From: Nannocystis pusilla
GTDB lineage: Bacteria; Myxococcota_A; Polyangia; Nannocystales; Nannocystaceae
Length of the DNA stretch: 64,000 bases
Reading direction: 5' to 3'
Assembly (NCBI RefSeq): GCF_026626665.1
Contig: NZ_JAPNKE010000002.1
Coordinates: forward strand, 7,603,168 to 7,667,167
This document shows, in pieces, positions 19,001 through 28,137 of the stretch (position 1 is the first letter of the stretch; every line of letters starts with the position of its first letter). Position numbers and translations under genes: made by a program. Below the pieces are notes generated by a model. The model was not told where the DNA came from and did not search any database. It saw nothing but the letters and a program-made list of their open reading frames with translations.

Positions 19001-19244
19001 CGGCGAGGCCGCGCCCGCTCGCGGCGTCGTACACCCGCCCCGCGGCCGAGCAGGGCGAGACGTCGACCTCGCCGCGGGCCCGCGCCGCCGCGCGCTCCTG
19101 GGTGATGGCAGCCGCCCGCGCCACGCGATCGACCTTCGGCTCGGCCTGCGCCGCCTCGGGCCCGGGCCGTGCGAGCAAGGTCCACACGGCGATCGCCAAC
19201 AACACCAGCGCGACCGCGACGCCTGCCAGAAACTTGCGCGACAC
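16086..19244 (-). CDS. Large envelope protein with repeated carboxypeptidase-regulatory-like domains and a C-terminal PDZ domain
   Basis: 1,052 residues from ATG 19244. An N-terminal membrane helix (about 5–24, LAGVAVALVLLAIAVWTLLA) anchors it. The body is a chain of beta-sandwich CarboxypepD_reg-like units with the hallmark G-x-V-x-D-A-x-G-x-x-x-x-G-A-x-V pattern and D-x-x-G-x-F (e.g. GTVRADPGDAPVEGAVVSV, ATVTGRVVDARGAAVKGGS). The last about 90 residues form a PDZ domain (GPADKAGVLPGDEVVGVDGL). Such proteins are periplasmic or surface scaffolds and bind peptides or sugars; no catalytic residues are seen. Two perfect palindromes of the dispersed family lie inside the coding sequence, at 17030–17045 and 17423–17451. 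Confidence 0.85.
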   Translation of the reverse strand: MSRKFLAGVAVALVLLAIAVWTLLARPGPEAAQAEPKVDRVARAAAITQERAAARARGEVDVSPCSAAGRVYDAASGRGLAGAVVMLRPKGLGVPVEFGDIGAPITVRTDASGDWSVPLVRPGHYILSASAGGYLPYVRKDLSLQAGTPHTGLDAALVAGGHLLRGTVSDIGGGPVEGAIVSVDRQGEGNVIQFSRASFPAVSDGEGKFAVQVDDGLYQITAWHADYTGDSESVDVAGGPRSVDLRLVPAASIEGTVRADPGDAPVEGAVVSVGEFGGFGDAAAVSDARGRFRLGGMASGAHALSATAAGHASREPTKVELGIGESLTGVEVRVERAFKISGFVAAKDDPRKALDGVMVGALALSPFALRPATGPSAVDGYFEVLGVRPGTYMLGSVAEQALPEILGGPSVTVADADVTGVLVELDRGVEVRGRVEPPAMAAVSLTLADDEPGFMTFLANLGNVLVRSRADARGEFTLRPVKPGPLRLVAEAPDGSRGQLDIDVGADGLEGAVVVLEPRATVTGRVVDARGAAVKGGSVQLLPVTPKQGGMMMSFDAGRRDRSPIAEDGTYAARGLDGGEYEVRVLDRAGNVMRWDVPADRSYEPVRKTISAGVVTPGVDLVVELRDGVLRGVVLGPDGAPTPDAWVTATLEQRDPAESLFHRPEAARSGEKVGLVPEPPKDPQAQASPGFSGRSEPALSGEDGRFEFTGLARRTYTLRAEALRGSARVEVSGLSPGTDVRLQVVPLAELTITARAGGEPVPRWELHVTHKKPGGGTSSDLEIVDSATGSRRLDHLDPGAYELVAVADAGRVEHPLELKPGERAAVTLELQPWARLRGVLLDSRSGQPLAGMSVMTFGKNERTGNLIGSLFGKGPRTDATGRFELASVSPGAGELHFVDGDLSDVGIVARADYSVAAGVEADLGTIYGVSNGKVAAAERGELGLRTRRATELGRPRPLGEQPPPLKEKEDPKAPKRLWIEAVTIDGPADKAGVLPGDEVVGVDGLAVSVTNSENAERMLAPASVRRGQSVTLELARAGGRETVTLEATARRR
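17030..17045. repeat. In-gene perfect palindrome CTGTCCCCGGGGACAG
   Basis: A 16-base perfect palindrome encoding part of L-S-P-G-T-D-V in the PDZ-protein gene. The frame is kept. It is a strong member of the dispersed palindrome family. Confidence 0.8.
17423..17451. repeat. In-gene inverted repeat with 11-bp perfect arms
   Basis: TGCGGACAGGT pairs with ACCTGTCCGCA around TCGTACG. It encodes ADRSYEPVRKT in the PDZ-protein gene without breaking the frame. Confidence 0.8.
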
Positions 19245-19559
19245 GGTGCCAGTCTCGACCAGCGAGGGTCCGGGCGCAAGTCATCGAATGTCTCTTTGGA
19301 CATGTTCCTGAAGACACACGTCGCCGTGGTTCTGACCGCCCCGATCGCCCCGGCGAAACGCCCGCGTCCCTCGCGGGAGGTCCCCGATCGGTTCCTCGCG
19401 GACGCGGGCGGGCGTTCCAGGGAATGGCCAGCCGCTCGCGCGCCGGACGGGAGCCCGCCCGCCGTGTCGCGACTCGCCGGGCGCCGATCGACTCGCGCGC
19501 CGTCCAGGCGGGCAGTCCTGGCGAATGGCCAGCAGCTCGCGCGGCTCGCCGTGCGCCGA
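19245..19559. repeat. Spacer with a palindrome and a degenerate two-copy repeat
   Basis: ATGTCTCTTTGGACATGTTC lies at about 19,289–19,308. From 19,421 an imperfect unit recurs: GAATGGCCAGC-GCTCGCGCG appears at about 19,422 and 19,519, and CTCGCCG-GCGCCGATC-CTCGCGCGCC at about 19,472 and 19,545. The array ends just before the LysR stop at 19560. No gene is supported. Confidence 0.55.
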
Positions 19560-20408
19560 TCAGCTCGCGCGCCGCACCGGTGGGCGGTCGGGCGGGTGGG
19601 CCAGCAGCAGCTCGCGCAGGCGGGCGGCGGCGGGCGGCAGGCGGTCGATGCCGCGGTGGACCAGGTGCAGCGGGCGGGCGATCGGGGTCCGCGGGTCGGG
19701 CACTTCGACCAATCGGCCCTGCGACAGGTCGTGGCGGGCCGAGGCGCGGCTGATCAGCGCGACGCCGATGCCCGCGCGCACGTTGCCCTTGACCGAGGCG
19801 ATGCTGCCCAGCTCCATCACGATCTCCGCGCCCGGGAAGTGGCGCTCGAGCAGCTCGCGCGAGGTCGTGCCGCGGGCGAACGTCACGAACGGCGCGCGCG
19901 TCGGGTCGGGCAGCTCGGGCGCGGCGACCAGGATCAGCTCGTCGACGAACCACGGCTCGCCGCGGTCGGTGGTGATCACCCCGAGGTCGAGGTCGCCGCG
20001 GTGGAGCGCGTCGAGCACCTCGTCGGTGTTGGCCTCGCGCAGCAAGAAGCGCACGCCCGGGTGCTCCGCGCGGTACAGCGCCAGCGTCGGCGGCAGCAGG
20101 TACGTGCACGCGGTCGCCCCCGCGCCGACCCGCACCTCGCCGGCGTGCAGGCCTTCGATCTCCGCCACCGCCCGCTTCGCGTCGTCGAGCGCCGCCAACA
20201 CCGCCCGCGCTCGGATCACCAGCGCGGCGCCGGCGGCCGTCGGCGTCGCCCCGCCCGGCCCGCGGTCGAGCAGCCGGGCCCCGAAGGCCCCCTCGAGCCG
20301 CTGGATCGACGCCGTGAGCGCCGGCTGGGACAGATGCGCCCGCCGCGCGGCCTCGGTGAAGGTGCCGAGCTCGACGATGAGCAGGAAGTGATGGAGCTCG
20401 TCGATCAT
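19560..20408 (-). CDS. LysR-family regulator, divergent from a TauE/SafE exporter
   Basis: 282 residues. The N-terminal winged helix (1–60) reads ELGTFTEAARRAHLSQPALT then ASIQRLEGAFGARLLDRG, the classic LysR DNA-binding pattern. A co-inducer domain follows (from about residue 90), with the usual EVRVGAGATACTYLLPPTLA start. It is transcribed away from the TauE gene at 20,492, with 83 bases between the start codons. That layout is typical for a LysR that controls its divergent neighbour. The ligand is not known; by neighbour it may be a sulphur-containing or organic acid. Confidence 0.9.
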   Translation of the reverse strand: MIDELHHFLLIVELGTFTEAARRAHLSQPALTASIQRLEGAFGARLLDRGPGGATPTAAGAALVIRARAVLAALDDAKRAVAEIEGLHAGEVRVGAGATACTYLLPPTLALYRAEHPGVRFLLREANTDEVLDALHRGDLDLGVITTDRGEPWFVDELILVAAPELPDPTRAPFVTFARGTTSRELLERHFPGAEIVMELGSIASVKGNVRAGIGVALISRASARHDLSQGRLVEVPDPRTPIARPLHLVHRGIDRLPPAAARLRELLLAHPPDRPPVRRAS

Positions 20409-20436
20409 CAGCTATTTCTATAGCAGCCTTCCGAAG

Positions 20437-20452
20437 ATTCGATTGGGCGAAT
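20437..20452. promoter_or_regulatory. LysR-type binding site (T-N11-A like) ATTCGATTGGGCGAAT
   Basis: Perfect 5-bp arms ATTCG/CGAAT around ATTGGG, midway between the divergent LysR and TauE genes. Size and place suit a LysR recognition site. Confidence 0.55.
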
Positions 20453-20491
20453 GGTGGTCTCGGCACTACACCAGGCCCAGGAGGTCGCGTC

Positions 20492-21205
20492 GTGGAGATT
20501 GGGCTGCTGCTGGTGCTGGGCTGGGTCGCTGGGTGGCTGACCACCGTCGCCGGGCTCGGCGGCGGGGTGTTTCTGATCCTCGCGCTGTCGCTGCGGATGA
20601 GCCCGGCGGAGGCGCTGGCGCTGTCGTCGCCGGCGCTGCTGATCGGCAACCTGCACCGCCTGGCCGCCGGCCGCGACGAGGTGGACCGGCGGATCGCCGT
20701 CCCCTTCGCGCTCGGCGCCCTGCCGGGCAGCGCCCTCGGCGGGCTGTTGGTGCTCGCCATGCCGCCGGCCGTGCTGCAGCTGCTGCTGGTGCTGACCTCC
20801 GCGCTGGCCCTGGCGCGCGCGCTCGGCTGGTGGCTGCCGCGCCCGCCTGCGGCCGCGCTGGTGCCTGCGGGCGCGGCCATCGGCGCGATGGCGGCGACCA
20901 CCGGCGGCGCCGGCCTGGCCCTCGGCGCGGTCCTGCAGTCGGCCGGGCTGACCGGGGCGGCCTACGTGGCCACCGCCGCCGCCGCCGCCGTCGCCATGCA
21001 CGTCGGCCGGATCGCCGCCTACGGCCTCGGCGGCCTCGTCACCAGCGAGACGATGGTGCCCTCGGCCGTGCTGGCCGTGGCGATCCTCGCCGGCAACCTC
21101 GCGGGCGGCTGCTTCCGCAAGCGCCTGTCGGCCCGCGCGGGCGCCCGCATCGAGCTCGGGGTGCTGTTCGCCTGCGTCGCGCTCGCGCTGTTCGGCCTGG
21201 CGTGA
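20492..21205 (+). CDS. TauE/SafE-family membrane permease
   Basis: 237 residues from GTG 20492, with a GGAGG ribosome site 8 bases upstream. It has about seven or eight hydrophobic helices. The N-terminal signature VAGWLTTVAGLGGGVFLILA and a second half-repeat with ATTGGAGLALGAVLQ match the TauE/SafE (DUF81) sulphite/organosulphonate exporter family. Substrates in this family include sulphite, sulphoacetate and other anions. It is divergent from the LysR regulator at 19,560 and meets the next minus gene tail to tail within a few bases. Confidence 0.88.
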   Translation: MEIGLLLVLGWVAGWLTTVAGLGGGVFLILALSLRMSPAEALALSSPALLIGNLHRLAAGRDEVDRRIAVPFALGALPGSALGGLLVLAMPPAVLQLLLVLTSALALARALGWWLPRPPAAALVPAGAAIGAMAATTGGAGLALGAVLQSAGLTGAAYVATAAAAAVAMHVGRIAAYGLGGLVTSETMVPSAVLAVAILAGNLAGGCFRKRLSARAGARIELGVLFACVALALFGLA

Positions 21206-21207
21206 GC

Positions 21208-21872
21208 TCAGGGAGCGCCTGGACCGCGTCGGACCAGTCGGTCGCGCCTGGCTCGGGGAACTGCACGGCGAAGATCGCTCTCTCGGCGAGTACCAGCTCG
21301 ACCTCCGCGAGGTCGGTCGGCTTGCCGCCGGACGGCTTGCCGGTCGCCATCCATCGCTCCGCGGGCAGGCCGTCGAATCGCAGCGTCGCCAGGCGCCACA
21401 GCTCCACCGAGAGCCGCGGCTGACGGGTCTGCTGGGGGGTTTGGTACGTGAAGTTCGCCAGCGACAACCGTTGCCCGGGTTCCAGGTAGAACGCCGCGTC
21501 ACAACGACCGCCGCCGCAGATCAAGAGCTGCGGCGTGGCATCACCCGTGTCCATCGTCCCGGGGCGCACCGACGCGCCGCGGCGTCGGACCACCTCTCCG
21601 GCCGTGGCCGCGGGCGAGCTGGCGAAGATCCGGAGCACCGCCCAGGCCGGCTCCCACGATTCGTTCACCGCGACGATGTCGAGCACCACGCCCTTGTACT
21701 CGTACTTGCTGCCCTCGAAGCCCACGAGCCGAACCGTCGACTTCGCCGGTCTCTCGACCGCCGGCGCGGCGACCCCGGGCTCGACCGGCTGCGGCAGGCT
21801 CGGTGCGGGCGCGGGCTCCACCGGAGCCTGGCAAGCGAACCATGCGAGCGAGCCGACCAGGCCGGCGCACAT
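21208..21872 (-). CDS. Lipoprotein of unknown function (3' end frameshifted)
   Basis: From ATG 21872 the protein starts MCAGLVGSLAWFACQAP, a short signal peptide with lipobox Cys14. A Pro/Ala/Glu linker leads to a beta-rich domain (STVRLVGFEGSKYEYKGVVL, later SVELWRLATLRFDGLPAERW). As written, the frame stays open to 21039 and overlaps the TauE gene with an Arg-rich tail. One extra C in the CCC run near 21,213 would end the protein at TGA 21210–21208 (…DAVQALP), exactly where the convergent gene stops. I take the shorter end as correct. No family is recognised. Confidence 0.65.
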
Positions 21873-22051
21873 CGTCCTCGCGGTGCTCGCTCGCCGTCGT
21901 CCTGTGCCGCGCACGCCCGCCACTCGAGATACCCGAATACACTCCATCCGGACGAGCCGCAAGCGCTGCCGCTCGTGTGACCGCGTACGACCCTGACTGG
22001 CCGTTCGCTGGCGCCGCGCGACCCGAAGACCGACGGCGCCCGTCTCACAGA

Positions 22052-22104
22052 TGTCTCTTACGACATGTATTTTACAGCATGTCCGATCGGCCATGTTCTG
22101 GATC
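22052..22104. repeat. Palindrome cluster at the 3' end of the peptidase-like gene
   Basis: GATGTCTCTTACGACATGT is followed by ACAGCATGTCCGATCGGCCATGTTC. The second element lies over the last codons and stop (22072) of the gene on the minus strand. Confidence 0.65.
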
Positions 22105-23034
22105 GCTCCCGCGGCCCGGCCGGAAGCGCAGCGGTCCGTCGCCCCGCGCGCGCGCCCGCAGGAACAGGCGGGCCAGCTCGAGGTGGCGCTGGAACCCGTC
22201 GCTCGCGGTGCGGCCGCGGGTGGCCCCGTGGAAGCCGCGGGTCTGCGTCTCGACGCGGAAGGCCGGGCGGGCCGGGCGCAGCACCTGGCCGCTGTCGACG
22301 CCCAGGCTGACGATCGCCCGCGGCGGCCGCACCGCGGCGATCTCGGCCAGCGCGCGGCGGAAGTTGTCGGCGGTGGTGTCGGGGTCGAAGTAGCGGCCGG
22401 CCAGCGCATCCACCGGGTCGGCCGCCAGCGGCAGCACCGCGGTCGCCAGCACCAGCTCGCGGCCGTCGCCGGCGTAGCGGTGCAGCGCGCCCGCGGCGAA
22501 CGGATCGCGGCCGACGGGCGCGAGGCCCGGAGCGGCCAGACGCACCGCCCTGTCGAGGTTCGCCGGGTCGGCGACGAACGCGGCGGTCGGGTTGTCGACC
22601 ACGCCCGCGAACGGTCCGAACGCGGTGAGGACGATCGTGGAATAAGATGTCTCTTCGGACAGCTCGCGCGCCGCGGCGGCGACCACCCGCGCGCACTGCT
22701 GCAGGTTGTCGCCGCGCGGCAGCAGGTGCGTCGCCGCGGCCGCGGCCGCGCCGGTGCTGCGGTCGGGCGGCACGTGGATGAAGCCGGTGAGCACCCCGGC
22801 GAACGCCGGCTCGCCGGATAGCGCGATCAGGTTGGCCAGCTGGTCGGCGCAATAAAAGGTGCCGGGGTCGACCCCGAGCTGCACGTCGGCCTCGGCCCCG
22901 GAGTCGGCGACCGCGATCGCCCGCAACAGGTCGCGCTGGCCGACGTAGCGGTCGCCGCTGCGGATCGCGTGGTCGGCGACGCTCGCGGCCGCCTGCGGGA
23001 CGTAGTCGCGGCCGTAAGCGTCGAGTTCGTCCAT
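22072..23034 (-). CDS. Pyroglutamyl-peptidase-I-like protein with circularly permuted motif order
   Basis: 320 residues. Pyroglutamyl peptidase I (Pcp) normally runs: FxPFxxxxxNPS loop, then Glu region, then the nucleophile in GTFxCN, then His in GFIHVP. Here the order is swapped. The nucleophile-like VDPGTFYCADQ (Cys62) and GFIHVPPD (His87) are N-terminal. The start-of-fold motif LTAFGPFAGVVDNPT (136–150) and the IVSLGVDSG strand with FRVETQ (possible Glu) come after. All main motifs are present once, so this looks like a circular permutation rather than a fusion or fragment. An active enzyme would remove N-terminal pyroglutamate. No signal peptide is seen. Confidence 0.6.
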   Translation of the reverse strand: MDELDAYGRDYVPQAAASVADHAIRSGDRYVGQRDLLRAIAVADSGAEADVQLGVDPGTFYCADQLANLIALSGEPAFAGVLTGFIHVPPDRSTGAAAAAATHLLPRGDNLQQCARVVAAAARELSEETSYSTIVLTAFGPFAGVVDNPTAAFVADPANLDRAVRLAAPGLAPVGRDPFAAGALHRYAGDGRELVLATAVLPLAADPVDALAGRYFDPDTTADNFRRALAEIAAVRPPRAIVSLGVDSGQVLRPARPAFRVETQTRGFHGATRGRTASDGFQRHLELARLFLRARARGDGPLRFRPGRGSDPEHGRSDML

Positions 23035-23071
23035 GCCGGCGCCGAGGCTAGCACGGGCCGGACCGCGCGGC

Positions 23072-23757
23072 TCAGCGGGTCTGGAAGTAGAAGCGATAGG
23101 CGCTGTTGTCGTGCAGCATGGCGCAGCTGCCGGTGTCGCTGCCGGACGGGGTGCCGACCAGGGTCAGCTCGCGGATCGAGTCGAAGCCGAACTGGTAGGT
23201 GTTGTTGGCCCGGCTGAAGGCGCCCTGGTAGAACTGGGTGTTGCTGCCGAGCTTGAAGGCGTAAAACCGGTAGTTGGCGCCGTCGTGCAGCATGGTCCAG
23301 CGCGACCAGTCGGTGTCGCCCGGGAACTCGATGACGGGGATCTGCGGCAGCGATCGTGGCCGAAGCGGTAGACGTTGGTGCCCGGCACCCAGGCGGCCTG
23401 GTACAGCGTCTGGCGGTAGCCGAGCCGGCGCATGTACAGGCGGTAGTCGGCGCCGTCGTGCAGCATCGCGAAGCTGCTCGGGTCGACGTCGGCCGGGAAG
23501 CCCTCGAGGCGCAGCTCGGGGATCGAGTTGTGACCGAAGGCGTAGCTGGTGCCGTTGAAGCTGAATTGGTAGATGGTGTCGCGGCTGCTGCCCTTGAAGC
23601 AGTACAGGCGATAGGCCGCGTTGTCGTGCAGCATCGACCAGCGGGCCAGGTTGGCGTCGGCGGGCGCCCCCGTGATCGGGATGTTGGGGATCGAGTTGTT
23701 GTACCCGAACTGATAATGGTGGACCCCGGGACGTACGCGAATTGGTTGAGTGACGGC
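23072..23757 (-). CDS. MLHDG-repeat protein (four repeats, two frameshifts)
   Basis: Reading starts at ATG 23757 (MPSLNQFAYVPG). One missing G near 23,728 moves it to VHHYQFGYNNSIPNIPITGA, and one missing base near 23,355 moves it to LPQIPVIEFPGDTDWSRWTM; the stop is at 23072. Corrected, the protein is about 228 residues and consists of four units of about 60 residues. Each holds a F-G-x-N/D-S-I-P-x-I/L-x-I/L-x-G-x-P motif, then AMLHDGADYRLY (or NAAYRLY, ANYRFY), then LYQ-x5-N. The repeat is familiar from myxobacterial proteins of unknown role; the regular strands suggest a propeller or lectin-like fold. No signal peptide is seen. Confidence 0.65.
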
Positions 23758-24031
23758 ATCGAACGATTCCTTCCCGCCGCGCCGAGCCGCGGCGAAAAGG
23801 ATGCTTTCAAAGCGGAGTGCCGCGATCAACGGGAGTTATCGCCCCGCGCGCCGCTGCGCGCCGATCGGGCGAGTCACTGCATTCGCGTCGGGACGGAGTA
23901 CGAACGACGAATGCATCGACGAGGCGCAGCGTGACCGCGTTCCGCGAACGCCGTGGCGACGAATCGCGCCGGACGAGCCGGCGTGAGGGAGCGTCGTTCA
24001 CCCTCGCCGCGGCCTCTCGGCCCCGCACCGC

Positions 24032-24355
24032 TCATTCGACGGCGCCGCCGAGGCACGACCGATCGAGGTATTGCGAGAAGGCGGTGGTGCAGAAGTCCGC
24101 CGCCTTCAAATAGCAGTCGGCCCGCATGGCGTCCCAATCGCCGGACGGGGTGATGGGGTTCGCGTCGGCGACGTAGAACTCGGCGGACCCGGTGCAGCGC
24201 GCGAGGCAGTACCACGGGCCCTGGAACGACGGCGCGGCGCACCAGCCCTCGCGCATGCGCAGCTCCGCGTCGGCGTCGTCGGGCGCCGGCGTCGCCTCCG
24301 CCGGCGCGGCGAGCAGCATCGTCTGGGTGAAGAGCAGCGCGACGATCATCGACAT
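24032..24355 (-). CDS. Small secreted cysteine-containing protein
   Basis: 107 residues. A signal peptide (MSMIVALLFTQTMLLAAPAEA) precedes a mature part of about 85 residues with six cysteines (EGWCAAPSFQGPWYCLARCT, ADCYLKAADFCTTAF, DRSCLG), which could form three disulphides. It has no recognisable domain. The start ATG is at 24355. A repeat array lies upstream. Confidence 0.65.
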   Translation of the reverse strand: MSMIVALLFTQTMLLAAPAEATPAPDDADAELRMREGWCAAPSFQGPWYCLARCTGSAEFYVADANPITPSGDWDAMRADCYLKAADFCTTAFSQYLDRSCLGGAVE

Positions 24356-24589
24356 GGCATCCCTCGATTCGCCGCCGAGTGTGTATCGACCCCCGCGGCT
24401 GTCGAGCAGGCTGGGCGAACCACCGGCGCGGCCTCGTCGCGGACCGCCGCGTCGTTCCTCGCGGGCCGGCCCGCTCGCGGAGGCCGCCTGCGTACACGAC
24501 GAACCGACCGTGCATCGGCGACGCCCACGCCGTCACCGACGGCCGAGCGAACGGCCGAGCGACCGGCCGGCGAACGCACTGCGACGCCT

Positions 24590-24830
24590 CGCGTCATGCC
24601 GGCCGAGCGGGCGACCCGAATTCGATGCACTCGCGTCTGCCGGGCGAGCGGACGAGAGCTCCGATGCACTCGCGTGGTCGCCGGCCGGGCGAGCGGACGA
24701 GAGCTCCGATGCCACTCGCGTGGTTGCCGGCCGGCCGGGCAGACGAGAGCTCCGATGCCGGCCGAGCGAGCGGACGAGAGCTCCGATGCACTCGCGTTGT
24801 GCCGGCCGAGCGGACGACCCGCGCGAGCGG
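24590..24830. repeat. Tandem array of an about 43-bp unit, about five degenerate copies
   Basis: The core GCGGACGAGAGCTCCGATG recurs with a CACTCGCGTGGTCGCCGGCC-like linker. GAGAGCTC and CTCCGAT are fixed; the linker varies in length. The array fills most of the spacer 24,356–24,917, upstream of the small secreted gene and downstream of the NtrC gene. No gene is supported in this spacer. Confidence 0.75.
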
Positions 24831-24917
24831 GCCCGAGACCCATCGGCGACGCGCGAGCGGTCGCTGCCGGCCGAGCGAGTCCGCGAAGGTCGGCGATGCG
24901 CTCGCTCCGCGGCCGCA

Positions 24918-26275
<1,358 letters not shown>

Positions 26276-26279
<4 letters not shown>

Positions 26280-27277
26280 GCGGCCTCCGGCAGGCGCACG
26301 CAGAAGCAGGCGCCGCGGCCCTCGGGCCCGAGGCCGCCGCCCGGGACCAGCTCGAGCGCGCCGCCGTGGGCCTCGGCGATCCGCGCGGCGGTGGCGAGGC
26401 CGAGGCCGGTGCCGGTCTTCTTGGTGGTGAAGAACGGCTCGAACAGCCGCGCCGCGTGCTCGGGCGCCACGCCGGGGCCGTCGTCGCGCACCAGCAGCTC
26501 GACCACCTCGCCGCGCCGCCGCACCTGCAGCTCGATGCGCCCGCCGTCGCCGATCGCCTGCGCGGCGTTCAGCGCCAGACCGTAGACGAGCTGCGCCAGC
26601 AGGTCCGGGTCGCCGCGCAGCGCCGGGCCGTCGCCCTCGGCGGCGCCGAGCCGCCCGCGCTTCGGTCGCAACGCGTCGCGCACCAGCGGCTCGACCGCGG
26701 TCACGAGCCCCGCGAGGTCGACCGGCTCGCGCCGCGGCGCCAGCGGCCGCGCGTAGTCCAGCAGCGCGGTGACGACCGCGTTGAGGCGGTCGACCTCCTC
26801 GACGATGAAGCGCGCGGCCTGGTGGTTGTCTGTCCCTTCGGGCATGTCCTCGAGGACAAGCGAGGCGGAGGAGCGGATCACGCCGAGCGGGTTGCGCACC
26901 TCGTGGGCGACGCCGGCGGCGAGGCGGCCGATCGCCGCCAGCTTCTCGCTGTGGGCCTCGCGGCGGTGGCTGGCCGCGAGCGCGGCGGCGCTGGCTCGGA
27001 GCCGGTCGCGCGCGTCGAGCAGGAGGGCGATCGCGTAGCCGAAGCCGGCGAAGGTGACCGCGAAGAAGCCGACGACGACCGGCGAGACGTCGACCCCGGC
27101 GAGCCGCAAGAGCAGGAAGTCGAACAGACCGGCGCCGAAGCCGAGGAGCGCGCCGAGCCAGGCGCGGCGCGAGGAGGGTAGCGAGGGCGGCGCGGCAGGC
27201 ACGAGGGGTTTGTCTCCGGTCGGGGCGAGCGCGAGGGCGCGGAGACGACTATAGGCGAGACGCGGCGGCAGGGTCAC
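26276..27277 (-). CDS. Membrane sensor histidine kinase, partner of the NtrC regulator
   Basis: About 333 residues if GTG 27277 is the start; no ATG is near and the exact start is uncertain. Two hydrophobic segments (WLGALLGFGAGLFDFLLLRL and VVVGFFAVTFAGFGYAIALL) form a short membrane hairpin with almost no periplasmic loop. The DHp helix has the phospho-His in AAGVAHEVRNPLGVI. The ATPase domain has an N box variant LALNAAQAI, the G1 box DDGPGV and FEPFFTTKKTGTGLGLA. It probably senses a membrane or cytoplasmic cue. A palindrome-family copy lies in frame at about 26,829–26,861 (EDMPEGTD). Confidence 0.9.
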
Positions 27278-27648
27278 GAGTCGGCAAGAGCACGCGGCGT
27301 GCCAGCGAGAGACAGCGCCGATACCGCGCGCCGTCGGCGTGCGCAGCCAGGCGAACTTCGGAGCGAAGCCCGAACGATCTCCGCAGCAGTTTCGCGCCGC
27401 GGCTCGACCGCACATCTCCTCGGCGCCGCCGCTCGCGACCTGCGATCACGAGGCGAAGATCGGCGAGGAAATACCTAAACCCGGCAGTGAGGCTCCGTCC
27501 AGCGCTCGCGCGGCCCTCTGGCAGATCGACCTTCTCGCGTCGCTGGGTCGCTCCGCAGCTCTCGCTCCCCTGCTGCCCGACGCGCTGAGCCGACCGAGCC
27601 GCAGTCCCGCCGATGCTCGGCGCTCCCGGCCGCCGAGGATGCGGGTCC

Positions 27649-27673
27649 GCAACGCGTGTTGCAGGCCTGCAAC
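27649..27673. promoter_or_regulatory. Enhancer-like site: three GCAAC half-sites including a 16-bp perfect palindrome
   Basis: GCAAC-GCGT-GTTGC (27649–27662) overlaps GTTGCAGGCCTGCAAC (27658–27673). The site ends 52 bases upstream of the sigma54 promoter at 27,725, a usual distance for an NtrC-type upstream activating sequence. Confidence 0.65.
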
Positions 27674-27724
27674 GTGGCCCGCGCCACGCGAGCGTCGGAG
27701 CCCCGCAGCGGCGGCGATCGGGCC

Positions 27725-27741
27725 TTGGCACGCCGGTTGCT
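27725..27741 (+). promoter_or_regulatory. Sigma54 (-24/-12) promoter TTGGCACGCCGGTTGCT
   Basis: It matches the consensus YTGGCACG-N4-TTGCW at every fixed position, with GG (27727–27728) and GC (27739–27740) ten bases apart. Transcription should begin about 12 bases after the GC, leaving a leader of about 20 bases with an AAGGG ribosome site before ATG 27771. Confidence 0.85.
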
Positions 27742-27770
27742 CATGGTCAGGCACGAAGGGAAACCACCGC

Positions 27771-28067
27771 ATGAACACCCGCCAGATCGTCCTCACCATC
27801 GTCGCCCTCGACTTCCTCGCCATGACCGTCTACGTCGTGGCCGACCACGGCTACGTCGGCATGTTCGCCGACCTCCTCTCGACCTGGCCCGGCATCCTCA
27901 CCGCCTTCGACCTCACCATCGCCCTCTTCATGATCATGGGCTGGATGCTGGTCGACGCCCGCAAGCACGGCCTCGGCGTCCTCCCTTACCTCGTCGCCAC
28001 GCTCGCCTTCGGCTCGCTCGGGCCGCTCGCCTACCTCATCCGCCGCGAGTGGGCGCTCAAGGCGTGA
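27771..28067 (+). CDS. Small three-helix membrane protein (DUF2834-like) under sigma54 control
   Basis: 98 residues with three hydrophobic helices (IVLTIVALDFLAMTVYVV, GILTAFDLTIALFMIMGWML, LPYLVATLAFGSLGPLAYLI). The segment FDLTIALFMIMGWMLVDARK followed by a third helix and YLIRRE matches the pattern of DUF2834-type small membrane proteins. Function is unknown. It has its own sigma54 promoter and enhancer-like site and stands divergent from the kinase/NtrC pair, so it is the most likely direct target of that pair. Palindromes follow 20 bases after the stop. Confidence 0.8.
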   Translation: MNTRQIVLTIVALDFLAMTVYVVADHGYVGMFADLLSTWPGILTAFDLTIALFMIMGWMLVDARKHGLGVLPYLVATLAFGSLGPLAYLIRREWALKA

Positions 28068-28086
28068 GCGTCCCGCACCATCTATA

Positions 28087-28137
28087 TGTCCTCCGGGACA
28101 GCCGCGCGGGTCGTCCGGCCGCATGTCCCCGGGGACA
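28087..28137. repeat. Two palindromes after the DUF2834-like gene
   Basis: TGTCC-TCCG-GGACA (28087–28100) and the perfect 14-base TGTCCCCGGGGACA (28124–28137). The remaining spacer to 28,371 shows no gene. Confidence 0.75.

Noticed and set aside
16011..20423. A 1,470-codon plus-strand open frame
   Set aside because: Antisense to the PDZ and LysR genes; low-complexity His/Arg/Ala translation and no domain.
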